Below are positions 25,461 through 37,758 of a stretch of 64,000 bases of DNA, in pieces; position 1 is the first letter of the stretch, and each line of letters begins with the position of its first letter. Source of the DNA: Congeria kusceri (lineage: Eukaryota > Mollusca > Bivalvia > Myida > Dreissenidae); contig CM051027.1 in assembly GCA_027627225.1 (NCBI GenBank), positions 89,960,151-90,024,150 on the forward strand, given 5' to 3'. The notes below the pieces were generated by a model. The model had not been told where the DNA came from. It searched no databases and saw nothing but the letters and a program-made list of their open reading frames with translations. The position numbers were made by a program, and so were the translations under genes.

Positions 25461-26385
25461 TTTACTTAAGTAAGCACTTCTTTTAATAAGATTATATACA
25501 ATGTTGAGAAAAAGTTGTGTCCAGATTGCATAAACTAACATTATAATTATAATTACAATTATTTATGTATGTACAAAATAATCTAGTACAAACAGATGTC
25601 ATCGAGGATGTGCTTAAAATAATGATTGTTCAGACAAAAAGCAAACACCTGTACCTGTAGGGGTGTAATGATATCACGGATTAATATCATGAATAAGCGC
25701 TTAATTCTGTAATGTATCCCGAAATATACCGTAATATATTGCCCATATTAAATGAGAAGTACTCTTATATCTCTCTTAAATAACCGTGCAAATGCATTTA
25801 TTGAACTTATTATCATTGTTTAAATACTTGTATAAACAAACTATTTGGACGATGCTAAATACATAGATATCAACTATTCACATAATTTGTTATAATAATT
25901 GTATTCAGAATATGTTACAAGAACATGGCATAGTGAAACAAAACAAGAAACAGAAGCAAAAAACAATTTCAAACAAGAGTTACCAAACTTGGCCTACATG
26001 TTTGTATTTTAATATGGGGAATACAAGTTTGAATGTAAATCTCAAGCCCTTCCTGAGAAACCAGCTTACCCAAAAAACTTAAACCTAGCCCCGACACTTG
26101 ACACCGGGTCAAGTAGAAAAGCTTGCCATGTCTTTGAAAAGGCAAACTAAAAATAAATCTCATATTACAAAACTAATGGGTGAAATAAAGTATGAATTTA
26201 TAACCGAGGGATAACATTACAAAATGATTTATATGCAAAACCCATAAACCGGATAGTTGGCTTTCATGCAACATTAAATACACTGATCTCAAATTCGAAA
26301 TAACATGTGGATAAATAGAGATCATTCTTCAGATAGTGAAATAAATGCTGTGGGAAAATGTGGTCCTTCATATCTGTTGACTTTT
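25461..26385. other. AT-rich region without recognisable feature
   Basis: No exon, RNA or clear repeat could be supported. Frames are short and riddled with stops. Confidence 0.4.
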
Positions 26386-27300
26386 TCACTCAATAGGCCG
26401 CCATAAAGCCCTAGGTCGCTCAACTGAGAGGCTAAGGAACTAAACTGTTCTGAGCAAGTTTCATGAGGATTGGGCTAAGAGTGTGGCCTCTAGATTGTTC
26501 ACAAGCTTCTTCTGCAATTTGGCCTAGTGACCTAGTTTTTGAACCCAGGTGACACAGTTTTGAACGTGTCCTAGATATCATTAAGATAAATATTCTGAGC
26601 ATGTTTCATGCTTATTGGGCTATAAATGTGGCAGTTAGTGTGTTCACAAGCTTTTTCTTCAATTTGCCCTAGTGACCTAGTTTTTGACCCCACTTGACCC
26701 AGATTCAAATTCGTCCGAGATATCATTGGGACAAATGTTTTGAGCAAGTTTCATGTTGATTGGGCAAAAATCTTGGCTCTTGAGTGTTAACAATTTTTAT
26801 AAAGTTTTCAATATAGCCATATAAGACTGCCCCCTGGCAGCAATGTTTCAACAGAGGGCAACCATTTTCGAACTCAGCCGAGATATCATAATAACAAATA
26901 TTTTGAGCAAATTTCAAGAATATTGGGCAAATAAGGCGACTTCTATAGTGTAAACAAGCTTTTTCTTCAATTTGACCTCGTGACCTAGTTTTTGACTCCA
27001 CATGACCCAGTTTAAAATTAGGCTGAGATATGATTGGGACAAATGTTCTGACCAAGTTTCATGTTGATTGGGCAAAACATGCGACCTCTAGAGTGTTAAA
27101 AAGCTTTATAAAGTTTTCAATAAAGCCCTATAAGGAAAACTACCCCATCCCCTGGTGGCCATGTTGTTCAACGGAGGGCTACCATTTTCAAACTCGGCCG
27201 AGATATCATAACAAATCGTTTGAGCAAGTTTCAAGAAAACTTCGCCAAAAATTTGACCAGGGTGTTAACAAGCTTTTTTCAACTACGAGTATTATAATAT
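26386..27300. repeat. About 195-bp tandemly arranged dispersed repeat (4-5 units)
   Basis: Phrases 'GACCTAGTTTTTGA', 'GAGATATCAT', 'GAGCAAGTTTCATG' and 'AAGCTTTTTCTTCAATTTG' recur at about 130-200 bp spacing between 26440 and 27270. The pattern is typical of bivalve interspersed repeats with internal tandem structure. Confidence 0.8.
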
Positions 27301-29690
27301 AAACAAGAAACGTCTTTAACAAAGACAATCGGCATTCACATTAATACACCGAGATATCATTTTTACCCTAAACATATGATACAATAGGGCCAGGATGATC
27401 TGTTACGTGACTTCTCGGACGCCAGCTTTTTCGGTCCCCACCTATATAAGAAGACTTCTCTGACCCCATATTTTTCTGACACCATTAGAAAACTTCTCGG
27501 ATCCCAAAATTAATTTGTGATTAATAATTATTAATACTTGTACCGTATATAAACTGATCATACCGCCCCATGTTTTCACCAGTGATACATGAATAACCTA
27601 AAGCATGTACGTAAACATCATTATTATATAAATTTCCCTGTGAAATTTAACAAATTAACACTGTATGAAAATAATTGCAGAAATAAATGCAAATTATTTT
27701 TTATCAAACGCCTATTGTTATTCTTAAGCAATATGCCCTACTTTCATGTTGAAAGTTATCTATGCATAATACATACACATTTCGAAGTCAATTAATCATC
27801 TGTAGGCTAAAAACGTTAATGATTTGTTTCTCAGGCAGCGCCGCAACGTATTTTTTATGGCCCACCACGAATTTGATATAATGCCAAAAAATATTTACTT
27901 TTTTTGACGATCGCACCCAAGTTTTAAAGGAGCACTCCAGAAATATGGTAATAGTACTGAAACTTTGTAGAAAGTGTTTCCAATGGGCATGTTACCGAAC
28001 AAAATACAAAAACTATGCATTTGAAATCCGTGAATAATTAACATTTTGGTAACTTGCTGTCGTCTATTTTCGGTATGCGATAACTGGTGATGACTCAGGA
28101 GTAAACCAGTATGTACATTATATTATTTCGTTCGTACCAAGCGCTTTTGAACAATGCCTTTCGTAAATAAGAAACATATTTCGGACGACTAAACACCATA
28201 AACGTTCATAAGAACTATTACTAAATATATGATGTATTGAATAAGATCCCATGGACAGCAGCTTAAAATTATACGAATCCGCATTTTAACAGAGCTGAAA
28301 AATATTTACCCGGTAGATATTTCGGTATTTCCAGTAACTTTCTTCCTGTCCGAAATACTGTGTAAATTTTGAAAAAAATGTCATATTTGATTGGGAACAT
28401 TTATAAATATCGTCTATTTGTTGATTCAGACTTTTGTTTCGCAGATGCTTTTGCTTGGATAATATTTAACTGCATATTTTTTGAAGAAAATCTGTGTCAA
28501 TATAAGTCCTATGGAAACAATCGAAAATGCCAGCTGCATTGACAAGTGTTGATTATCCTTTCCAAAGAGTATTGGTAAATTTAAGTTAAATTCTATAAAT
28601 AGAAGTATTTTAATGCTGATGGTGTATCAATTTGAAGGCACTTATGTTAATTATGAACATTCGAATTGATTGCCTCTTTACATCAAATGCCAGTTTGTGA
28701 TTAATAAATCTTTATTTACAATTTTATAGAAAAGGAATGCTTATGTTGTTATTAAAACTTAAAATTGTCTTTAATCTGTGCTTAATAACTTGTTTTACTA
28801 AGCCATTACATACTGGCAATAGAAAAGAGTAGGAGAAAAAAATACATTAAAAAAAAACTCACCCTCCAACCTGATTTTTTGGAAACAATTCATTATTTTT
28901 TTGTTTAGCCGTATACCGTGTATCCTAATGAAAAGCGATCTTCAGAGAACATTCAGCGCATTTGAAATAATGATGACTTCCAGTTTAATAGCACAATCTT
29001 ATAATTTCATAAGACTATGGCGATTTAAAATTATATTTGGTAGGAATATGATGTATCAAGGGTTTCTGTGTATAATTGGTATTGCAAATAATGTATTAAT
29101 GCTACGCAAATGAAGAAAAAGTAAAATTAATAACATTTCGACGTATTCAGAGACTTATTTCACCACATTTTATTTATTGAAAGATATTTTGTTATAAGTT
29201 GACAGTGCTCCAGCAAGGCCTAAATGTTTTAGATATATTTTATCTGTTGTTCATTCGGCATACAACAAAACATAAAATTCTGCATAATCAGTAAATCTTA
29301 AGTTACATACATCTGCGTTCAATGTAGCGTACGCATATAGAATAAAAAACTTAAAAGGAATGAAATCTATTCATCGTTTGAAACCGGCAGATTTATTGCT
29401 CAATCAAATGTACATTACATATAAAACTACTACTAAATGCTAATAACAAGTTAGCTGATGCAAATTTAAAAAGAAATTTTGTGTATGTTGTCGTTCGAGA
29501 TGGGTTTTATTTGTTTTTCATTTGGGCGTACATTCGATTTTGCCTTAGATACACCCTTGAAAATAATAATAATATTAATATTTAGATCTGCTTTGAAAAT
29601 TTAAGTCAGATAATTTTAGTAATTTTACACTGCTACTTACATAAATATATCATCATGAAAATATGGATATTGACATTGAAACTGTAATTG
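27301..29690. other. AT-rich region without supported features
   Basis: 2.4 kb with no exon or RNA gene I can support. Related phrases 'GGAGCACTCC' near 27930 and 'AGTGCTCCAGC' near 29205 could be inverted ends of an old element, but the match is too short to call. Confidence 0.4.
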
Positions 29691-29699
29691 AACAGTTTC

Positions 29700-30745
29700 C
29701 AAGCTAGCAAGCCCATTTGGGCCCAAAATGGGCTATACCTGGGCAAATATACCATATGAGCCCTATGTAATATTTTTCTGCCAATATCGTGCCCATATTG
29801 GACCAAGCAACAAGCCCACATGGGTTCCCAGCAAGTATGCCCATATGGGTCCTAGAAAGTCATGTCATTTGGGCCAGGAAAGGACTTTATCTGGTCTAAT
29901 GTGCATTTGAGACCCATCTGTGTGGTCTTGCCATATCAGAACCCGTTGGGTCCTACGCAAGCAAGCCTATATGGGTCACAGAAGAAAGAAAGTCAGAAAT
30001 GGGCGCACTACAAGAATGACCATATGGGTCTAGCAAGAAAGGCCATATAGATCCCCAGGCAAGCAAGCCCATATGGGTCCCAGCAAGAAAGCCTATATCG
30101 GTCCCAAACAATATGTCCATATGGATTAACGACAGAAAGCCCATATAGGTCCCAGCAAGAGAACCCTCATGGGGTTCCAAAGAATCAAGCCCATATGGGC
30201 CCCAGCAAGAAGGCTCATATGAGTCCACAACAAACAAGCCCATATGGGTTACAAGGAGCAAGCTCACATGGGTCCCCAGCAATCAAGCCCGTATGGATCC
30301 CATTCAAGCAACCCATGGGTCCCACATATAGGTTCTGGCAAGCCAACCCATGTGGGCCCAATATGGGATATGCCTGAGCTTATTAACTACATAAGCCCCA
30401 TGTAGGTCCCACATACATGTCATGCCCATATCAGTCTCAGATGGGTCCCAGGCCAACAAGCTCAAATGGGTCTCAGCAAGAAAGCCCACATGGGTGCACA
30501 CAAGCATATGAATCCCATTAAGAAAGCTCATGTTGGTCTCAGCAAGAAAGGTAATATTGGCCCCCAACAAGTAGGCCTAGATGGGTCCCCAACAGCAAGC
30601 CCATATGGGCCCCAGCAAGAAAGTCCATATTGGCCCCCAACAAGCACGTCTAGATGGGTCACAAATAGCAAGCCCATTTTGGGTACCGTCAAGATATATC
30701 ATGTGGGTTTCTAACTGGCAAGCCCATATGGGCCCCATGTCTGGG
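29700..30745. repeat. Degenerate short-unit tandem array with palindromic core CCCATATGGG
   Basis: Units of about 25-35 bp built on 'AAGCCCATATGGGTCCCAGC' fill about a kilobase. The decamer CCCATATGGG is a perfect palindrome and recurs (for example near 30068, 30188, 30238, 30598 and 30724). Spacing is irregular and many copies are mutated, so the array is old. Open frames on both strands (Met-Gly-Pro-rich) are products of the repeat. Confidence 0.9.
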
Positions 30746-31276
30746 TGATTAACATCTACATGAGAAGTTGATACACATTTACAATTCTAATTAATTATTA
30801 ACAGAACGCAATAAACATAAATTCCCCATTTATTGAAATATTCGCTCTGATGATTCTCTGGACGCTAATTGATGCATGTATATTATAACAGCTATACACC
30901 GGCAGCTAAACGCGAGCTATTTTTAGATTGATCGTGAGTGTGTTGAACTCGCTAGAATCAAATAGCGCGTACCGCTAGGTTAAACAAAATAGTGTATTAA
31001 TTCTGGGAATGAATATTCTGTGCATGACATACAATGAGAAAATATCTTCATACTAATGCTCAGTTCTAGAGTGCATATATGTTTAGAACTTTATTTTAAC
31101 CTTTATTTTAAGTTTGCAATCCCTAAAATTAGAAAATTTGCCCAATTCTATTGGCATTCAATTTTCCCGCTGCATAATTATAGCAAGAAATCTAGGTCAA
31201 AAGTGATCTTAGACAGCTACGCCGAATTACAATGTTTAAACTCCAGGTTAAAACAAGACACTGTTTGGTAAAAACA
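30746..31276. other. Unique AT-rich spacer
   Basis: About 530 bp without recognised genes or repeats. Confidence 0.35.
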
Positions 31277-33021
31277 CATGCCCCCGGATTGTGCTGGAGA
31301 GCCCATTTGAATTATTCTGAATTATTTTAAGTCCAAATTAGATCTAGGTCAAAGTATGGTTGAGTGATATGGGTGGATTGGGAATGGCCATAAGCAACAC
31401 CACAAATAAATATTCACGTGCTGTCAGTGTTCTGACGAGGCCGCAAAACTGCGATTCTACCGCTAATTTTCACAAATGTCGCAAAACAATTGGTCTAGTA
31501 ACGATTCTTGTTCCATACAAAATTTCATAGGGAGAATCGTCAAAAATGTGAAACAATTTGGGGATGAATATCAATTCTCTCGAATTGTACCGAGTATGAA
31601 TCAAATATCCGATTGAGGTCTGCTGTCTGATTGGTTTAATTAAATATGGCGCTACAATCTTAGCCAATCGATAACATTATGCGTTTGAGCTTTATCTCCA
31701 TATTGAAGAGATATCGCTTTGTTTTCCAAGATGCATTCGTCTGCTGCGTCGCCTAAGCAAGAACGTTATTTTGAGTAATTTCTCCTGGCAAAACATCAAA
31801 ATATAAGAGATTGTTGGTTACGTTACGAGTTTGACTGTTGCTTCGCAAGCTGCCTGCAACCCTATCAATAAAGCTGGTGATGGTCAACAAGTTTTTTAAC
31901 AGAAACTCAAAGAGACAGTGTCACGAATTTGACATAAAAACCTGAACGAAAATTCCAAAATTCTTGGTTTAAAAAGCACAGTTGGCTTGCCTATAATATT
32001 GAAGGAAATTTTATGACGCATTCACTTTTTATTAAGTACAAAAAGAATAAAGTTTTTCATTGAGTCACTAATGTTAAGTTTATAGTTAGATCAGTTATTA
32101 GTGTTGAACAGTTTATAATTAAAAAAAAACAACATTAACTATGTTTCTAATGTTAACTGCTGTTAGTTAAATTCACAACAACCACTGACACTTAAACAAG
32201 ACACAACTAGTCAAGGTAAATAAATATTGTTATTTATTTTATCATTTGTAGGAAATTGTAGGTGTTTTTTGTTTGTGCCTCCAAAAATTGGAAATGTCCC
32301 GAATTTTTTATTAGCTGTGAGACAAATGTCACCGGCTGTGATACCTCGCCAGAACACTGGCTGTAGTAAGTGCTGCTGGTGCTAGACGAAATGGTAAAAT
32401 CTAGACAACAAAGAAATAGCCTATTTGAATTATTATTATAAATTCCAAATTGGTTCAAGGTCTGGTCAAAGTGGTCATTGGTCAAAGTGAGGTTGGGTGA
32501 TATGGGTTGATTGGGAATGGGCATAAGCAACGACTGTGTATGTATCCAAGTGTGATAGTAAGCAGTGTTTCCATGGTGCTAGACGAAATGGTAAAGACTA
32601 GTTAACGAAGAAATTACACTTTTGAATTATTGTAAGCCCAAATTAGGTCAAGGTCAAAGTGAGGTTGGGTGATATGGGTGGATTGGGGATGGTCATATGC
32701 AACAACTGTGTAAGTATCCAAGTGTTCTAGCAAGCGAAATAAGTGCTAGACAAAACAGTAAAATCTAGTTAACCAAGAAACAGCCCATTTGAATTAAGTA
32801 CAAATTATGTCAAGGTCATGGTTAAAGTGAGGTTGGGTCATATGGGTGGATAAGGAATGGTCATAAGCAACAACTGTGTAAGTATCCAAGTGTTGAAGTA
32901 AGTGGTGTTGGTGCTAAACAAAACGGTAAAATCAACTTAACCTTGTCATGGACGGAATGACGGACGGACAGACAGAAAGGACAATCTCTATATGCCCCCA
33001 GCATTGAGATGCCAGGGGCAT
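31277..33021. repeat. Dispersed repeat with internal ~180-bp units and ATGCCCCC ends
   Basis: The left end 'ATGCCCCCGG' (about 31277) and the right end 'CCAGGGGCAT' (to about 33021) are inverted relative to each other. Between them are about four units containing 'AAAGTGAGGTTGGGTGATAT', 'GGTGGATTGGGAATGG' and 'AACAACTGTGTAAGTATCCA'. The first unit is split by the 935-bp insertion at 31425-32359. Near the right end is 'GACGGACGGACAGACAG'. It has no coding content. Confidence 0.75.
31425..32359. mobile_element. 935-bp non-autonomous TIR element nested in the ATGCCCCC repeat
   Basis: The left end 'CAGTGTTCTGACGAGG' and the inverse right end 'CAGTGTTCTGGCGAGG' match at 15 of 16 positions. Both ends are flanked by the direct repeat GCTGT (31420-31424 and 32360-32364). 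The host repeat unit reads on across the insertion. CAGTG ends suggest the hAT group, although a 5-bp target duplication is unusual for hAT. No transposase is encoded, so it would depend on one supplied elsewhere. Confidence 0.75.
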
Positions 33022-33330
33022 AAAAAAAAATTATAATGATCTCCCATCTGCTATTTCTGTTTTTTACTTGATCCTAAATTGTCTGTGTTTCCGTATGTGT
33101 TATTGTCCGGGACAGTAGGGGCACTGACTAAAATGCAGACAGCAAATGCAGAAAAAATAAAGAAGGAAAATGCAGACAATATAGATAAAGAAGGAAAACG
33201 CAGACAATATAGATACAGAAGGAAAACGCTTACAATAAAGATAAAGAAGAAAAACACAGAACATATAGATAAAGGAAAGGCAGAGGGGATACAGGTTTAA
33301 ATAGATTTAATTTGTGTTTAAAACGCCCTA
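33022..33330. repeat. Short A-rich tandem repeat
   Basis: Imperfect units of about 27 bp with 'AGAAGGAAAACGCAGACAAT' and 'ATAGATA' run from about 33145 to 33290. The resulting Lys-rich or Phe/Leu-rich frames are not considered genes. Confidence 0.7.
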
Positions 33331-34938
33331 ATGTTGCCTTACACATGTAAATATAACATTCCATTGATAAATATGTTTAATATTGTTTTTAATATGTATT
33401 ATTATGCCTTATGGGATATTTATAACATTTTAACATTGAGCAGTGTAAATAACAGTCAATTAGTTTTATTCTTCTTATCATGTGTATTATTATTAATTCT
33501 AATTAAAACTAAAACTACTCATAATATATTTCTGTAATTAAAACATTATTTCATTAGACAACAAATGTTTCTCATCATAAACACTTCATAATCTAATGCA
33601 CCTATAATTTTGAAAATTTAAATATCAAAATGTTATTCATAACATTAAAATATGTTCACAAGCGATATTAATGTAAATTACTTTTTCCCCAAGAACAATG
33701 AACAATAAACAAACAACAGAACAACTTTCAACTTCCTACAATAAGTGTAATCTGTGTTTTCCTACTTAGTCTTCTTTCATTGCGCATGCGTTGTCATACT
33801 AGTTAAATATTGTCTGCATGTTCCTTCTATTTTCACATCATGCGTTTGTCTACTATTTTCATATAGGCCATTCGTGCTCAGACAAATTGTGTTTTATTTA
33901 TATTGCCTTCAAGGAAATGGCTTATTACAGCTTACAGCTTGATTAAGAAAAAAAAAAGACTAGAGCTATCAAAATACAGCTTTGACAATACAGACAAACA
34001 CGTGCGATTCATATATGGTGTATAAAGTGGTGAATCATATGATATTTCATTTTAAAAGTGACATTTTAAGATGTTATCATAATTGTAATGATATGCACGG
34101 CGACAACCGGGCGACAACCGGGCTATTGAACACCTGAGCTCCATTAAAAGTTACCATAAATATATTCTTTCCTCCCAAAAAACACCCGCTTATCAAAAAA
34201 ACCATTAACATAATTGAAGTGGTTTGTGCCAGTAAAACTGTATAACCACCTTTGATCATCGTGTCATCAGCACACCCAAAATAATTTTCCAATTAAAATA
34301 AGACACGACACCGCAGTTTCTTTTCAATCGGCTGTGAAGAGATGATAACCAACATGGTTATGGAAGTTTTGCTTTTTCATCATAATTAATGTGGATCTAG
34401 TTACGAGGCATAAATCCTGTTTCTTTGTATTACGTATTATCCTGTTTGAAATATGTAATTTACATCTGTTCATCACCTCACTTTATTTATTATACCACAC
34501 GTGATTGCTCTATGCATTTTGTACATAGACCAAAAGTTACGCAACAAGGTGACATTTTTTAATATCACCCTTCCCAAAATATATTCGTATATTCGGCAAT
34601 GACACTAGAATGTTGAATTTTGAAATCAACATCGTCACTGCGCCAATAGAAAAGTTAGCAAAAGTAAGTATGTTATGTAAATTAAGTGTTAAGACTGGAA
34701 TTTATTAATTTTTATCATAACTTATCCATGTAGTATAGTTAAAACTGTAATACTCATACGAATCGCGAAACACATAAAACAATGTCACAAAGATTAGCAA
34801 AATGACGTCATTAGACTGCGCGTGTTTGTTGGAATAATAAAATAAATAACAAATGGCTGTGAGGACAATATGAAGTAATATCAACCCTTGAAAAGTGATA
34901 TCAAACTCGCCTACTGCCTCAGTTGATATAATAAATAT
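33331..34938. other. AT-rich region without supported features
   Basis: 1.6 kb with no exon, RNA or repeat I can support. A short direct duplication 'CGACAACCGGG' occurs near 34100-34123. Confidence 0.4.
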
Positions 34939-35135
34939 ATATGAGATGGGTCATGGGAAAACCGGACTTAATGCATATGCTAATCCAGGACAGCACTTTC
35001 CACCTACAGTGGATTTATGTTTAAAAAGACTTCCCTGAAAAAGAAAATACCATAAAAGCTGAAAGTGCTGGCCCGGATTAGCCTGGGCAGACTGCACATG
35101 CATTAAGTCCGGTTTTCCCACAATGGGCCTCATAT
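34939..35135. mobile_element. 197-bp fold-back MITE of a common bivalve type
   Basis: The left arm ('ATATGAG' then 'GGGAAAACCGGACTTAATGC') and the inverted right arm pair over about 70-80 bp, including 'GCTAATCC' and 'CAGCACTTTC' blocks. I recognise these phrases from many bivalve genomes as a high-copy fold-back element. It has no coding capacity. Confidence 0.85.
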
Positions 35136-35331
35136 AACTATTATACCTCACTTCGTTTTCACATTGTAAAATCCCATATACCCATCCCTGCATAATTTTA
35201 ATTAGCACAACAAGTTAGGCCCTGTGCCAGCCAATATTGAGCTACTTTTTATATGGGCAATATTGGGCTGGAGAGCCCAACCGCTGAAGGACCAAAACTG
35301 TGGTGGAAATTGCTCCCTATATGTCTATAGA

Positions 35332-35356
35332 GTAGCGACAGGATTTTCGTCGCTAC
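35332..35356. other. Perfect short hairpin GTAGCGAC-N9-GTCGCTAC
   Basis: Eight-base perfect inverted repeat with a 9-base loop, in otherwise AT-rich DNA. Function unknown; chance is possible. Confidence 0.4.
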
Positions 35357-36231
35357 TTTTGAACTCGGCCAAAAGATACCAATCATTAAAATTTTGCAAT
35401 AAAATTTACATACCTGTAATGAGACACTATTCCAAATTTATGTCCAGTATAAATTTATATTGTAATATCTATTTTCATTGCATTTGCGATTTAAATCAAC
35501 ACACTACCACAAAAGACGCAACACACGCTTTACCTCGCTGTGTACTGATCGATCGATAAGTCGCCTTCACTATATTGTTGCAGAATCATGTACTGCGGGA
35601 AATGGCAGGTGGAGTTTGGCAAAGAGAAGTCGCATTATCGAAATGTCCTGAGTGGGCGAGGCAAAGTACATTGGGCCGATCTGCCTGGCATGATGCGGGT
35701 AATGTACTGTCTGGGCGAAGTCCCATGAATAGTGTTCAGTGCCATCAAACGTACACTGCCCCTGCAATATAATATATAAAAGAATACTTGAATTATATTT
35801 AAAAATATTTAATGTTCATTTTTTCTTTACTGCCAATGAATTATTCTGTGGTATATGCTGTGAATATCAGCAAGTGTCTTGTCTGAGGACAGTAACAACA
35901 CTGTTGAATCAGGACAATTTGGCGTTCGGCCTGGTAATGGCAATCCATTTTCAATTGCATACTCTTCAATGAACTATTTATTCCTGATGTTGTAACGGAG
36001 GCTAAGTGCATTTGATGGTAATCGATGTGTGTTGGCATGAATATTGGGTGTAAAGCCTTCATCGTCATATGACTTTGTAATTCTCTTTAAAGTGGATGCA
36101 GATGTTGCATGTGCAAAGCAAAAAGAAAATTTGCAAATTTGATGTCTTTAAAAAAAATATTTTTGAGAAGGCTTTAGCCTTGGACGTATTGTATTCTTGT
36201 TCACTGAAGTGTGTTTATTGTTTGACCTATG

Positions 36232-37429
36232 CAGGGATCATTCTAGCCCAAAATTTTAGGGAGAAGTGACTTCTCCTTTTGCTGAATTCAGGGAGAAGTT
36301 TATCGATAACTGACACTGGCGAGTAAAGCAGCTATTTAGCCAATAAATCAATTGAATTATGTATAATTAATTAATTACAAAGACTACAGCCTGTAGTAAT
36401 GAAAGAGAAACACAAAATAGCCTAATAAGTTTTATTGGCATTAAAAACAGTATTTAAAAAAAACAAACAAGTCCTCATGTTTATGTATATGACAACTGAT
36501 ACTAAGATTTCATAAGGCAGTAACTGGTTTCCTTTAAAATAATATAATTATATAAAGAGTAAATGTTACAATGTAAATTATTAACGCCCTTGATATTTCT
36601 CCTAATAATGCTTCATGTTATACATCGCTCAGGTAGTACCGGTGTTGTACACCACTTGGTTGTCAGCAAGTAGCATGTGGAAATCGTGCAACATAATTTA
36701 CCCGCCGTTAGTCGGCTCCAGAACAAAGAAACCACAGGAGAATCAAATAACGTTGTAATGTTGTCGCGTGTTGTTTAATGCCTTTGTTTGGATGACATCA
36801 TTGACTACAAACTGGGAATTGGATTACCTGTTACTTTTCACATGCGGTGTTTGTTACGATTGTGTTAATTGCGGAAATTCAAAATAATTGATCAGTGTAT
36901 GTTTTTGTTTTAATTTTAAACTAATTGTCAGTTCTAAGGTCAAACATCGCAAAAAAGCTAACAGCAAATATTCATAGCCTGAATATAAGTTCCTTGACAG
37001 TACGTAAAACGGTAATAATAACTTTGAATTACTGTAAATTCTAGTGTAAACCCGCTGATCATATCGCCCAGTGTGCACTCGCTTTCTTGGTTCCCGACAG
37101 CCTTTGCTAATAACAGATTTACTTTGAAAGCAAGTAAGCAAAGTCGGGAACCACCAATGGAATAACCTTAGCCGATTGGTTGATTGATTAACATAATGCC
37201 AGGTCAGAGATGTGTAAAAAACTTTCTCACGTCTCTACAGATCAATTATGGATGATTGTAGTATCGTTATCTCCACAATCAGATAAACCATGACAGAAGT
37301 GGGCATAAGATTAGAGGAATAAGCATTAGTATTGGAAAATTTTGATTTTGCTTTGATCAGATCACAGGGCGAAGTCAGACACCATAAGGCCGACGATTTC
37401 GCCTATGTCGCCCTTTAGGATAATCCCTG
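36232..37429. mobile_element. 1,198-bp TIR element inserted in the minus-strand gene
   Basis: The left end 'CAGGGATCATTCTA' and the inverse right end 'CAGGGATTATCCTA' agree at 12 of 14 positions. Direct CCTATG copies flank the element (36226-36231 and 37430-37435). With the element and one CCTATG removed, the minus-strand exon reads on in frame, which supports both borders. No transposase motif is visible, so it is non-autonomous. The ends resemble hAT termini, but the 6-bp duplication is atypical. Confidence 0.7.
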
Positions 37430-37518
37430 CCTATGGCAATTTACACTATACTTAATTACTAGCTCTTTCTCTCTTGATGAAAGTTCCTGACAAGAAAAGC
37501 AGTATAGTAGGAGTGTGT

Positions 37519-37706
37519 TGTAATATATGGACCACGTGCATGTGTATCTCTATGCGCATGCGTGAACACTACCCGGCGCTAGCCACAGGTCTTATCAGCA
37601 GTCTTAGAATAAACTTCGTAGAAAGAACACGCTTGTGTTATGTTGACTTGATTGTCTTCAATCTAGAATATAGTACATTTGTACAAATCACAGACACAAT
37701 ATAACA
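37519..37706 (+). repeat. 5' LTR
   Basis: 188 bp from 'TGTAATATATGG' to 'ATATAACA'. Contains 'GAATAAAC' (near 37608), a possible polyadenylation signal. Differs from the 3' LTR at one base near 37545. Confidence 0.95.
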
Positions 37707-37726
37707 TGATGTCAGAAAAGGGATTG
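37707..37726 (+). other. Primer-binding site, tRNA-Leu type
   Basis: Directly after the 5' LTR, 'TGATGTCAGAAAAGGGATT' matches the complement of an animal tRNA-Leu 3' end (TGGTGTCAGAAGTGGGATT) except at about three positions. The primer site starts with no gap after the LTR. Confidence 0.8.
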
Positions 37727-37758
37727 GATTATTAATTTTGTGAACATTAATCTACAAA

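Noticed and set aside
29728..30714. Met-Gly-Pro-rich open frames
   Set aside because: By-products of the CCCATATGGG repeat array.
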